Below are positions 51,264-59,140 of a stretch of 64,000 nt of DNA, piece by piece. The first letter of the stretch is position 1, and each line of letters begins with the position of its first letter. A model generated the notes under the pieces. That model searched no databases and was not told the DNA's origin. It saw nothing but the letters and a program-made list of their open reading frames with translations. Both the position numbers and the translations under genes were made by a program. The stretch is taken from positions 496,001 to 560,000 of the forward strand of contig NZ_JBHTFQ010000002.1 of assembly GCF_042666235.1 (NCBI RefSeq), in the 5' to 3' direction. Source of the DNA: Halodurantibacterium daqingensis. Its GTDB lineage: Bacteria > Pseudomonadota > Alphaproteobacteria > Rhodobacterales > Rhodobacteraceae.

Positions 51264-52406
51264 TCAGCGCCCCTTCCAGATCCAGCCACCGCCGAAGATG
51301 CGGCTGCTGTCGGGATCGTAGAACACGCAGGCCTGCCCGGGGCTTACCCCTTCTTCGGGCGCGATCAGCTCCACCTCGGCTTCCGTCGGTCCAAGCGGCC
51401 GAATGATCGCGCTGCGCGGCGGGCGGGTGGACCGCACCTTGACCGCCACATGCCATTCGGCGCGGGTCTCGAACGGTTCGTCGCCCAGCCAGTTGATCTC
51501 GCGCACCGGGATGGTGCGGGTCGAAAGCGCCTCTTTCGGGCCGACGACAACGCGCCGCAGATCGGGATCAAGCCGCACGACATACAGCGGATCCGCCAGC
51601 CCGCCGATGCCAAGCCCCCGCCGCTGCCCGATCGTGTAGTGGATCACCCCGCGATGGCTGCCCAGAACCCGGCCGTCCATATCCACGATCTCGCCGGGTT
51701 CAGCGGCACCCGGGCGCAGCTTTTCGATCACCGCGGCATAGTTGCCATTTGGGACGAAACAGATGTCCTGGCTGTCGGGCTTGTCGGCCACGGGCAGGTT
51801 GTAGCGCGCGGCCAGAGCGCGCGTTTCGGCCTTGCTTTGCAGATGGCCCAGCGGGAAGCGCAGGAATTCCAGCTGGTCGCGCGTGGTCGAGAACAGGAAA
51901 TAGCTCTGATCGCGAACCGGGTCGGCGGCGCTGTGCAGCTCGGCCCCCGACGGACCGTTGCGGCGCTGGATATAGTGCCCGGTCGCCATGCAATCGGCCT
52001 CGAGATCGCGCGCGGTGGCAAGAAGATCCTTGAACTTGACGCGTTCATTGCAGCGGATGCAGGGCACAGGCGTCGCCCCGGCCAGATAGGCATCGGCGAA
52101 TTCGTCGATCACCGCCTCGCGGAAGGTGTTTTCATAGTCCAGCACATAATGCGGGAACCCCATTTCCTCGGCCACGCGGCGGGCATCGTGGATGTCACGT
52201 CCCGCGCAGCAGGCGCCCTTCTTGGCCAGTGCCGCGCCATGGTCATAAAGCTGAAGCGTCACGCCGACGACGTCATAGCCTTCCTCGGCCAGTTGCGCCG
52301 CGACGACGGAACTGTCCACGCCGCCGGACATGGCAACAACCACCCGCGTTTGCGCCGGCGGTTTGGCAAAGCCAAGCGAGTTCAGTTCGGTGCGGTCCAA
52401 AGCCAT
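51264..52406 (-). CDS. mnmA: tRNA-specific 2-thiouridylase
   Basis: A 380-residue MnmA that puts sulfur on U34 of Lys, Glu and Gln tRNAs. The PP-loop is SGGVDSS (27-33). The first catalytic Cys lies in PVPCIRCNERVKF (Cys116/119), and the second in DSQDICFVPNGNY near 217. GEIVDMDGRVLGSHRGVIHYTIGQRRGLGIG is the central domain. The start at 52406 follows AGGAGA; an upstream ATG at 52457 would add 17 residues not seen in the family. It diverges from sciP. Confidence 0.95.
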   Translation of the reverse strand: MALDRTELNSLGFAKPPAQTRVVVAMSGGVDSSVVAAQLAEEGYDVVGVTLQLYDHGAALAKKGACCAGRDIHDARRVAEEMGFPHYVLDYENTFREAVIDEFADAYLAGATPVPCIRCNERVKFKDLLATARDLEADCMATGHYIQRRNGPSGAELHSAADPVRDQSYFLFSTTRDQLEFLRFPLGHLQSKAETRALAARYNLPVADKPDSQDICFVPNGNYAAVIEKLRPGAAEPGEIVDMDGRVLGSHRGVIHYTIGQRRGLGIGGLADPLYVVRLDPDLRRVVVGPKEALSTRTIPVREINWLGDEPFETRAEWHVAVKVRSTRPPRSAIIRPLGPTEAEVELIAPEEGVSPGQACVFYDPDSSRIFGGGWIWKGR

Positions 52407-52525
52407 GCCTGTCTCCTGAGGTTCGCAGGAATATAGGAAAATGCAACGTAACAGCAAGCCCGCGCTTCACGCCCCGTTAAGACCCATCGCCCAAGGATGG
52501 GCAGGAACAAGAGTATGAGGCGCAG

Positions 52526-52810
52526 ATGTATATTCGGCGTGTCGCGGGGCCGCGTTCGGTCACGCTTCCGGACGGCAGCATCCTGACCCGTGCGGATCTG
52601 CCGCCAGCGGAAACCCGGCGCTGGGTGGCAAGCCGCAAGGCCACCGTGGTGAAGGCGGTCACCTATGGGCTGATTCCGCTGGCCGAGGCGCTGGAGAAAT
52701 ACGGCCTTTCCGATGAGGAGTTCGAGCTATGGCGCGCTGCGATTGAAAGACACGGGGAGGTGGGGCTGAAAGTCACGAAGATTCAAAAGCTGAAAACAAC
52801 TTTAGATTGA
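52526..52810 (+). CDS. sciP: SciP family (DUF1153) regulator, CtrA inhibitor
   Basis: A 94-residue DUF1153 protein with the family start MYIRRVAGPRSVTLPDG and a central helix-turn-helix (about 40-75, RKATVVKAVTYGLIPLAEALEKYGLSDEEFELW). In Caulobacter SciP binds CtrA at promoters and blocks polymerase recruitment, limiting CtrA activity in the cell cycle. Placing sciP next to ctrA fits this pairing. The ATG follows AGGCGCAG. It has a lysine-rich C-terminus. Confidence 0.9.
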   Translation: MYIRRVAGPRSVTLPDGSILTRADLPPAETRRWVASRKATVVKAVTYGLIPLAEALEKYGLSDEEFELWRAAIERHGEVGLKVTKIQKLKTTLD

Positions 52811-52896
52811 AATCACTATTTGTTCTGCCACAGTAAGATGTGGTTAACCATTGCAGCCCAGAGTGAAGCTCAGGAAGGCAATAAGCGGAGAGAATC
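52780..52896 (+). promoter_or_regulatory. ctrA control region: CtrA box and two GANTC sites
   Basis: GTAA-N7-TTAACCAT at 52833-52851 matches the CtrA full site TTAA-N7-TTAAC with one mismatch, and contains the TTAACCAT half-site. It is 48 bases before the ctrA ATG. GANTC methylation sites of the CcrM type occur at 52780-52784 and 52892-52896, the latter between the ribosome site and the ATG. Autoregulation by CtrA with methylation input is known for Caulobacter ctrA; here it is inferred. Confidence 0.6.
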
Positions 52897-52898
52897 TC

Positions 52899-53612
52899 AT
52901 GCGTATCCTGTTGGTTGAAGATGACCCGACCACATCGCGCAGCATCGAACTGATGCTGACCCACGCCAACCTGAACGTGTATTGCACGGATCTGGGGGAG
53001 GAAGGGATCGATCTGGCGAAGCTTTATGATTACGACCTGATCCTGCTCGACCTCAACCTGCCGGACATGAACGGGCACGAGGTTCTGCGTCAGCTTCGCC
53101 TGGCGCGTATCGACACGCCGATCCTTATCCTCTCCGGCGCGGACGATTCGGAAAGCAAGATCAAGGGGTTCGGTTTCGGTGCGGACGATTATCTGACCAA
53201 ACCCTTCCACCGCGAGGAACTGATTGCCCGGATCCATGCCATCATCCGCCGCTCGAAGGGGCATGCGCAATCGGTGATCCGCACCGGCAAGATCTGCGTC
53301 AACCTGGATGCCAAGACGGTGGATGTGGGCGGCAAGACCGTGCATCTGACCGGCAAGGAATACCAGATGCTGGAACTGCTGAGCCTGCGCAAGGGCACCA
53401 CCCTCACCAAGGAGATGTTCCTCAACCATCTTTACGGCGGCATGGACGAGCCGGAACTGAAAATCATCGACGTGTTCATCTGCAAGCTGCGCAAGAAGCT
53501 GGCCGAGGCGACCGGCGGCGAGAATTACATCGAAACCGTCTGGGGCCGCGGCTATGTGCTGCGCGATCCGACCCCCGCCGATCTGGACCGTCGCATCGCC
53601 ATGGGTGCCTGA
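52899..53612 (+). CDS. ctrA: Cell cycle response regulator CtrA
   Basis: A 237-residue OmpR-type response regulator, very close to known CtrA: MRILLVEDDPTTSRSIELML, phosphoacceptor Asp51 in LILLDLNLPDMNG, SGADDSESKIKGFGFGADDYLTKPFHREELIARIHAIIRRSKGH, and a winged-helix DNA-binding domain (about 125-230) with TKEMFLNHLYGGMDEPELKIIDVFICKLRKKL. It recognises TTAA-N7-TTAAC. In Rhodobacterales it governs motility and gene-transfer-agent genes rather than viability. The start is the ATG at 52899; sciP lies just upstream. Confidence 0.96.
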   Translation: MRILLVEDDPTTSRSIELMLTHANLNVYCTDLGEEGIDLAKLYDYDLILLDLNLPDMNGHEVLRQLRLARIDTPILILSGADDSESKIKGFGFGADDYLTKPFHREELIARIHAIIRRSKGHAQSVIRTGKICVNLDAKTVDVGGKTVHLTGKEYQMLELLSLRKGTTLTKEMFLNHLYGGMDEPELKIIDVFICKLRKKLAEATGGENYIETVWGRGYVLRDPTPADLDRRIAMGA

Positions 53613-53675
53613 GGGCACTGGACCCGCCGCCGCGCGCCTCATATCAGAGGGAAGCTGGCAGCGGAAAGGTGAGCC

Positions 53676-55790
53676 ATGAACGGGGAAGTTGCAGTCGAGG
53701 CGCTGACACTGGAGCAGGCGCGGGCCGAACTCGCACGGCTGGCGGCGCTGATCGAAGCGGCCAACACCGCCTATCACACGCTGGACGCGCCCGAGATCAG
53801 CGATGCCGATTATGACGCGCTCAAGCGGCGCAATGCAGAGATCGAGGCGCGGTTCCCCGAGCTGAAGCGCCCGGACAGCCCCAGCGACAGGATCGGCGGC
53901 GCCCTGGCCGAGGGCTTTGGCAAGATCCGCCATGAAGTGCGGATGCTGAGCCTGGAGAACGCCTTCCAGGACGCAGACGTGGCCGAGTTCGAAGAGCGTG
54001 TCCGCCGCTACCTGAACCACCGCGGGGCGCTGACCTTCACCGCCGAGCCCAAGATCGACGGCCTGTCCCTGTCGTTGCGCTACGAGGACGGCGTTCTGGT
54101 TCAGGCTGCCACCCGCGGGGATGGCGAGGTGGGCGAAAACGTGACCGAGAACGCGCGCACCATCACCGATATCCCCCATCGCCTGGACGGGGCGCCGGCG
54201 GTGCTGGAGGTGCGGGGCGAGGTCTACATGTCGCATGCGGATTTCGCCGCGCTCAATACCCGTCAGGCCGAGCGGGGCGAACGGAGCTTTGCCAATCCGC
54301 GCAATGCGGCGGCAGGCTCGCTCCGGCAGCTTGATGCCGAGATCACCCGCGCCCGGCCGCTGCGCTTTTTTGCCTATGCCTGGGGCGCGCATTCCGAACC
54401 CCTGGCCGACACCCAGTACGAGGCCATCGCGCGGCTGGGGGCGATGGGATTCGTGACCAACCCGCTCACCCGCCTGTGCGCGGGCCCCGAGGAGATGCTT
54501 GCCGTCTATCGGGAGATCGAGGCGCAGCGCGCCACGCTGGGCTATGACATCGACGGCGTGGTCTACAAGGTCAATGACCTTGGCCTGCAGCGCCGGCTCG
54601 GGTTCCGCTCGGCGACGCCCCGCTGGGCCATCGCCCACAAGTTTCCCGCCGAACTGGCCTGGACCCGGCTGGAGGCGATCGATATCCAGGTTGGCCGCAC
54701 CGGGGCGCTCAGCCCGGTTGCGCGGCTTGTGCCGGTGACGGTGGGCGGCGTCGTCGTCTCGAACGCGACGCTGCATAACGAGGATTACATCGCCGGACGA
54801 GACGCGCGCGGCGCGCCGATCCGCGGTGGGCGCGACATCCGCGTCGGCGACTGGGTCGAGGTTTACCGCGCCGGCGACGTGATCCCCAAGATCCGCGATG
54901 TGGATCTGGCGCGGCGCCCCGCAGACGCCACGCCCTATCGCTTTCCGGATAGCTGCCCCGAATGCGGATCCGAGGCGATCCGCGAACCGGGCGATGCCGT
55001 GCGACGCTGCACCGGTGGTCTGATCTGCCCGGCCCAGGCCGTGGAGCGGCTGCGCCACTTCGTGAGCCGGGCGGCCTTTGATATCGAAGGGCTTGGCGCC
55101 AAGCAGATCGAGGCCTTCTACAAGGACGGCTGGATCCGTGAGCCCGCCGACATCTTCACCCTGGAAGCGCGGTTCGGCACCGGCCTGCAACAGCTGCGCA
55201 ACCGCGAAGGCTGGGGGCCGAAATCGGCCGCCAACCTCTTTGCGGCGATCCGGGACCGGCGGGCGATCCCGCTGAACCGGTTGATCTTCGCGCTTGGCAT
55301 TCGCCACGTCGGCGAAAGCGGTTCGGCCCTGCTTGCTGCGCATTACGGCAGCTGGCGCAGTTTCGAGGCGGCGATGACGGCGGCCATACCCGGCGAGGGC
55401 CCCGCCTGGGAAGAGCTGGTGTCGATCGACGGCGTCGGAACGGTCATGGCGACCGCCGTCGTCACGGCCTTCCATCAGGAGGCCGAGCGGCGCGCCATCG
55501 ACGCGCTTGTGGCGCATCTTGACGTGCAGGATGCCGTGCAGCGCGGCGCGGTCGAAAGCCCGGTCGCCGGCAAGATCGTCGTCTTTACCGGCACGCTGGA
55601 GCGGATGACCCGGGCCGAGGCCAAGGCGCGGGCCGAAGAGCTGGGGGCCAAGGTCGCCGGTTCGGTTTCGGCCAAGACCGATCTGCTGATCGCGGGCCCG
55701 GGTGCGGGATCCAAGGCCACCAAGGCGGCCGCCCTTGGCGTCGAGGTGATCGACGAGGACGCCTGGCTAGCCCTGATCGGCGACGCCTGA
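53676..55790 (+). CDS. ligA: NAD-dependent DNA ligase
   Basis: A 704-residue LigA. The adenylated Lys126 lies in EPKIDGLSLSL, and RPDSPSDRIGG is the NAD-binding Ia region. The OB fold follows, and then a Cys4 zinc finger (CPECGSEAIREPGDAVRRCTGG...CPAQ, about 427-452). Helix-hairpin-helix repeats occupy 460-590, and a C-terminal BRCT domain spans about 625-704 (VFTGTLERMTRAEAKARAEELGAKVAGSVSAKTD). It seals nicks in replication and repair. Its stop overlaps the recG start. Confidence 0.96.
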   Translation: MNGEVAVEALTLEQARAELARLAALIEAANTAYHTLDAPEISDADYDALKRRNAEIEARFPELKRPDSPSDRIGGALAEGFGKIRHEVRMLSLENAFQDADVAEFEERVRRYLNHRGALTFTAEPKIDGLSLSLRYEDGVLVQAATRGDGEVGENVTENARTITDIPHRLDGAPAVLEVRGEVYMSHADFAALNTRQAERGERSFANPRNAAAGSLRQLDAEITRARPLRFFAYAWGAHSEPLADTQYEAIARLGAMGFVTNPLTRLCAGPEEMLAVYREIEAQRATLGYDIDGVVYKVNDLGLQRRLGFRSATPRWAIAHKFPAELAWTRLEAIDIQVGRTGALSPVARLVPVTVGGVVVSNATLHNEDYIAGRDARGAPIRGGRDIRVGDWVEVYRAGDVIPKIRDVDLARRPADATPYRFPDSCPECGSEAIREPGDAVRRCTGGLICPAQAVERLRHFVSRAAFDIEGLGAKQIEAFYKDGWIREPADIFTLEARFGTGLQQLRNREGWGPKSAANLFAAIRDRRAIPLNRLIFALGIRHVGESGSALLAAHYGSWRSFEAAMTAAIPGEGPAWEELVSIDGVGTVMATAVVTAFHQEAERRAIDALVAHLDVQDAVQRGAVESPVAGKIVVFTGTLERMTRAEAKARAEELGAKVAGSVSAKTDLLIAGPGAGSKATKAAALGVEVIDEDAWLALIGDA

Positions 55791-57880
55791 TGGCAGGCCG
55801 GCCGCCCGCGCTGTTCCCGCTCTTTGCCGGGCTCGAAACGCTGGAGGGCGTCGGCCCCAAGACGGCGGCATTGTTCGAGGCCATGCAGATCACCCGCCCG
55901 CGCGATCTGCTGTTCACGCTGCCGCATGCCGTCGTCGATCGTCGCCGCCTGAACAGCCTGCGCGAGGTGACGCCGCCCGCCATTGCCACGGTCGAGGCCG
56001 AAATCCTCGCCCACCATCCGCCGCGCAGCCGCGGCAAGCCCTGGCGGGTGCTCCTGCGCGATGCGGGGGGCGAGTTTCAGCTCGTTTTCTTCCACGCCCG
56101 GGGCGACTATCTGACCAAGCTGCTGCCGCCGGGCACGCGAAGGCTGGTTTCCGGCCGGGTAGAGCTTTTTGACGGGGTGTTGCAGATCGTCCATCCCGAT
56201 CACGTCCTGCCGCCCGAAGACATGCAGGATCTGCCGCTGTTCGAGCCCATCTATCCGCTGACCGCGGGGCTGAGCCAGAAGGTGATGGCACGCGCCGCCG
56301 CCGCCGCCCTGGCCCGGCTGCCGAATCTGGCCGAATGGGTCGACCCGGCCCTGCGTGCGCGCGAGGGATGGCCCGCCTGGGATGCCGCCCTTCGCCTTGC
56401 GCATGCGCCACAGGGGGCGGATGCGGTGCTGCCCGGCCATCCCGCGCGGCAGCGGCTGGCCTATGATGAGCTTTTCGCCCATCAGTTGACAATGGCGCTT
56501 GCGCGGGCGAACCGGAGGCGCGCGCCGGGGATCGTATCGCAGGGCGACGGGCGGCTGCGCAACCGGGTGCTGGCGGCACTTCCCTATGCCCCCACGGGCG
56601 CGCAATTGCGCGCGATCGCCGAGATCGCGCAAGACATGGCGCAGCCGCAACGGATGAACCGCTTGCTTCAGGGGGATGTGGGCGCCGGCAAGACGCTGGT
56701 TGCGCTTCTGGCCTTGCTGATCGCGGTCGAGGCCGGCGGGCAGGGCGTGATGATGGCCCCGACCGAGATCCTTGCCCGCCAGCATCTGGAGGGCCTGCGC
56801 CCCCTGGCCGAGGCCGCAGGCCTGCGCCTTGCGCTGCTGACCGGGCGCGACAAGGGGGCGGAGCGCGCCGAGAAGCTCGCCGCGCTCGCCTCGGGCGAGA
56901 TCGCAATCCTTGTCGGCACCCATGCGGTGTTCCAGAAGGATGTCGTGTTCAACGATCTGCGGCTGGCGATTGTTGACGAACAGCATCGCTTTGGCGTTGC
57001 GCAGCGGATGGAACTGGCGAGCAAGGGCCGGGCGGTGGATGTGCTGGTGATGACCGCGACGCCGATCCCGCGCAGCCTCGCGCTGGCAACCTATGGTGAC
57101 ATGGATGTCTCGGTGCTGGATGAAAAGCCGCCTGGCCGCAAGCCGGTGCGCACGGCGCTGGTGACGACGGCCCGGATCGACGAGGTTGTGGCCCATCTCG
57201 CACGGGCGGTCGAGGAGGGGCGGCAGGCCTATTGGGTCTGTCCGCTGGTGGAGGAAAGCGAACATGTGGAGCTGACCGCCGCCGAGGATCGGTTCCGCCA
57301 CCTGCGCGCCGCCCTTGGCGAAGGGGTGGTGGGCCTGGTCCATGGCCAGATGCCCGCCGCCGAGAAGGATGCCGCGATGGCGCGCTTCGTGGCGGGCGAG
57401 ACGTCGGTTCTGGTGGCGACCACGGTGATCGAGGTGGGGGTCAACGTGCCCAATGCCTCGATCATGGTGATCGAACGGGCCGAGATCTTTGGCCTTGCGC
57501 AGTTGCACCAGTTGCGCGGGAGGGTCGGGCGTGGCAGTGCCGAGTCGACCTGCCTTCTGATGTATCAGGCCCCGCTCAGCGACAGCGGCGAGCGCCGCCT
57601 GCGCATCCTGCGCGATACCGAGGACGGTTTTCGCATCGCCGAGGAAGACCTGGCCATGCGCGGCGCGGGCGATCTGATCGGCACCGCGCAATCGGGCCTG
57701 CCCCGGTTCCGCATCGCGGATCTGGAGCGTCAGGCCGGGCTGATGGCGCTGGCCCAAAGCGATGCCCGCAAGCTGCTGCAGGACGATCCGGACCTTGCCT
57801 CGCCCCGCGGGCAGGCGGCGCGGGCACTGCTGTGGCTGATGGAACAGGATCGGGCCATCCGGCTGATCTCGGTCGGCTGA
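55790..57880 (+). CDS. recG: ATP-dependent DNA helicase RecG
   Basis: A 696-residue RecG that remodels stalled forks and Holliday junctions. The N-terminal wedge/OB domain (to about 240) begins FAGLETLEGVGPKTAALF. Walker A is QGDVGAGKTLVAL (about 293-305), Walker B the DEQHRFG box near 397. VMTATPIPRSLALATYGDMDVSVLDE and the motif VI region VIERAEIFGLAQLHQLRGRVGRG complete the helicase. It starts within the ligA stop, so the two are co-translated. Confidence 0.96.
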   Translation: MAGRPPALFPLFAGLETLEGVGPKTAALFEAMQITRPRDLLFTLPHAVVDRRRLNSLREVTPPAIATVEAEILAHHPPRSRGKPWRVLLRDAGGEFQLVFFHARGDYLTKLLPPGTRRLVSGRVELFDGVLQIVHPDHVLPPEDMQDLPLFEPIYPLTAGLSQKVMARAAAAALARLPNLAEWVDPALRAREGWPAWDAALRLAHAPQGADAVLPGHPARQRLAYDELFAHQLTMALARANRRRAPGIVSQGDGRLRNRVLAALPYAPTGAQLRAIAEIAQDMAQPQRMNRLLQGDVGAGKTLVALLALLIAVEAGGQGVMMAPTEILARQHLEGLRPLAEAAGLRLALLTGRDKGAERAEKLAALASGEIAILVGTHAVFQKDVVFNDLRLAIVDEQHRFGVAQRMELASKGRAVDVLVMTATPIPRSLALATYGDMDVSVLDEKPPGRKPVRTALVTTARIDEVVAHLARAVEEGRQAYWVCPLVEESEHVELTAAEDRFRHLRAALGEGVVGLVHGQMPAAEKDAAMARFVAGETSVLVATTVIEVGVNVPNASIMVIERAEIFGLAQLHQLRGRVGRGSAESTCLLMYQAPLSDSGERRLRILRDTEDGFRIAEEDLAMRGAGDLIGTAQSGLPRFRIADLERQAGLMALAQSDARKLLQDDPDLASPRGQAARALLWLMEQDRAIRLISVG

Positions 57881-57921
57881 AGCCCCCGTGTTTGAGGCCA
57901 CCTGACCGCTGGCGAACAAAT

Positions 57922-57936
57922 GTTCGCGGAAAGTTC
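57922..57936 (+). promoter_or_regulatory. Perfect LexA (SOS) box GTTC-N7-GTTC
   Basis: GTTC at 57922-57925 and GTTC at 57933-57936 are separated by seven bases, the exact LexA operator of Rhodobacter-type alphaproteobacteria. It touches TTTACA (57937-57942), a possible -35. The -10 is weak (ACAAAT, 57961-57966). It lies 42 bases after recG and 62 before the ATG of the 40-residue peptide. An overlapping GAAC-AAAT-GTTC palindrome starts at 57914. Confidence 0.6.
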
Positions 57937-57997
57937 TTTACATCGGGTTAAGAATCGAGAACAAATAGGCAACATGAATCGCGTTGGAGGTTGCAAG

Positions 57998-58120
57998 ATG
58001 CTGCACCAGATCAAGACCATTCTGTTGCGTTCCCCGCAGATGCTGCTGGCTGATACCGTGGGCGTTCTTTCACTGGGGCTCATGCTGATTGCCGTCCTGC
58101 ATCTTCCCGATCTGATCTGA
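57998..58120 (+). CDS. 40-residue membrane peptide behind a LexA box
   Basis: A 40-residue peptide, MLHQIKTILLRSPQ followed by a single hydrophobic helix (about 16-36, LLADTVGVLSLGLMLIAVLHL) and a short DLI end. GGAGG lies seven bases before the ATG at 57998; an earlier ATG at 57974 has a poorer site. The amphipathic basic start plus one helix is the layout of small inner-membrane regulators and toxins. The upstream LexA box and a strong terminator mark it as an independent unit. Function is unknown; an SOS-induced role, for example in division control like SidA of Caulobacter, is inference. Confidence 0.65.
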   Translation: MLHQIKTILLRSPQMLLADTVGVLSLGLMLIAVLHLPDLI

Positions 58121-58129
58121 TCTGATCTG
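58109..58129 (+). repeat. Pentanucleotide repeat (GATCT)4 across the stop codon of the 40-residue peptide
   Basis: Four exact copies of GATCT followed by G. The TGA at 58118-58120 that ends the peptide lies inside it. Loss or gain of a copy would change the reading frame at the C-terminus. Confidence 0.85.
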
Positions 58130-58194
58130 CCTGCGAACTGCGCGGACCGTCTGTCCCCGGTCCTGCGGCGCCCCACGCCGCGCAGAACGCCCCT

Positions 58195-58227
58195 GCCGCC
58201 GCTGTCCTCCGACGCGGCGGCTTTTTT
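58195..58227 (+). terminator. Rho-independent terminator
   Basis: GCCGCCGC (58195-58202) pairs exactly with GCGGCGGC (58214-58221) around an 11-base loop, followed by six T. It lies 75 bases after the 40-residue peptide gene and just before the end of the convergent IscU-like gene. Confidence 0.85.
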
Positions 58228-58250
58228 GTTCTGTCAGATGAGGTTTCGGA

Positions 58251-58706
58251 TCAGGCGCAGGCCTGGTTCTTCTCGGCTTCGGCCATCGCCTCGGCAGCGG
58301 CCTCGATTGCCAGAAGGATCGAGGCGTGGCGGTTCTTGTAGTCCCGCGCCGGGGTCAGCACTTCCAGCCCGTCGAAGGGCGCCGACGGGGCGGGCGCGCC
58401 CTCCCTCAGCATCGCCTGCAATTCGTCGCGCGCCCGTTCGATCTCGGCCCGCGTTCGGCCAAGAATCGCCCCGCCCACAACCGAAGCCGCCGCCTGACCC
58501 AGCGCACAGGCCTTCACGTCCTGCCCGAAGCCCACGACGCGGCCGTCCTGCACCACCAGATCCACCGTCACCGTCGATCCGCACAGCGGCGCCCGGCGCC
58601 GGACGGTCGCCATGGGCGCGGAAAGCCGTTCCGTCAGCGGGATATCGGCCGCCAGGGCAAGGATCCGGCCCGAGTAGAGCTTGATGAGATCGCTGTCGGT
58701 GCTCAT
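58251..58706 (-). CDS. Iron-sulfur cluster assembly scaffold protein (NifU-N/IscU-like)
   Basis: A 151-residue protein of the NifU_N/IscU fold. Three Cys that could hold a cluster are visible: Cys42 (RAPLCGSTVTVDL), Cys67 (DVKACALGQAAASV) and a C-terminal Cys near 150. The last is unusual, since IscU has its third Cys near 105. LLAIEAAAEAMAEAEKN forms the closing helix. The start at 58706 (MSTDSDLIKLYSG) is preferred over upstream ATGs because it matches the family start. The gene is divergent from hisI. A cluster-scaffold role is likely, but the client is unknown. Confidence 0.8.
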   Translation of the reverse strand: MSTDSDLIKLYSGRILALAADIPLTERLSAPMATVRRRAPLCGSTVTVDLVVQDGRVVGFGQDVKACALGQAAASVVGGAILGRTRAEIERARDELQAMLREGAPAPSAPFDGLEVLTPARDYKNRHASILLAIEAAAEAMAEAEKNQACA

Positions 58707-58783
58707 GCTGCGGCCTTTCGCTTTTCCTGACGCTGCTTTTGCCATAAATAGGCCGCGCCTGCCATCGTGCAAAGGAGTGACCC

Positions 58784-59140
58784 ATGGCTTTCGATCCCGC
58801 CTCGCTGCGCTATGACGCCAACGGGCTGATCCCGGCGATTGCGCAGGATCATGTCTCGGGCGAGGTGCTGATGGTGGCCTGGATGAACGCCGCGGCCGTC
58901 ACGCAGACGCTGGAAACCGGCCGCGTCACCTATTGGTCGCGGTCACGGCAATCCTTCTGGATCAAGGGCGAAAGCTCGGGCCATGTGCAGAAGCTGGTCG
59001 AGCTGCGGGTGGATTGTGACCGCGACTGCCTGTTGCTTCTGGTCGATCAGACCGGCCCCGCCTGCCACACCAACCGGCGCAGCTGCTTCTACACCGCCGT
59101 GCGCGCGGGCGAGGAAGTCGAGATCCTGCGGCCCCTATAG
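58784..59140 (+). CDS. hisI: Phosphoribosyl-AMP cyclohydrolase
   Basis: A 118-residue HisI, which opens the purine ring of phosphoribosyl-AMP in histidine synthesis. Visible motifs are LMVAWMNAAAVTQTLETGRVTYWSRSRQSFWIKGESSGH (about 29-67), VDCDRDCLLLLVDQTGPACHT (metal-binding Asp and Cys, 77-97) and RRSCFY. It is the stand-alone form, without the HisE part. AAAGGAG precedes the ATG at 58784. Its last six bases overlap the convergent gluQ gene end. Confidence 0.95.
   Translation: MAFDPASLRYDANGLIPAIAQDHVSGEVLMVAWMNAAAVTQTLETGRVTYWSRSRQSFWIKGESSGHVQKLVELRVDCDRDCLLLLVDQTGPACHTNRRSCFYTAVRAGEEVEILRPL

Noticed and set aside
52537..52543. TGTCGCG inside sciP as a SciP-binding site
   Set aside because: A seven-base GC-rich word inside coding sequence is expected by chance at this base composition.
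52773..55517. Long minus-strand open frame (914 codons) opposite ctrA and ligA
   Set aside because: It crosses two well-identified genes and has no domain of its own.
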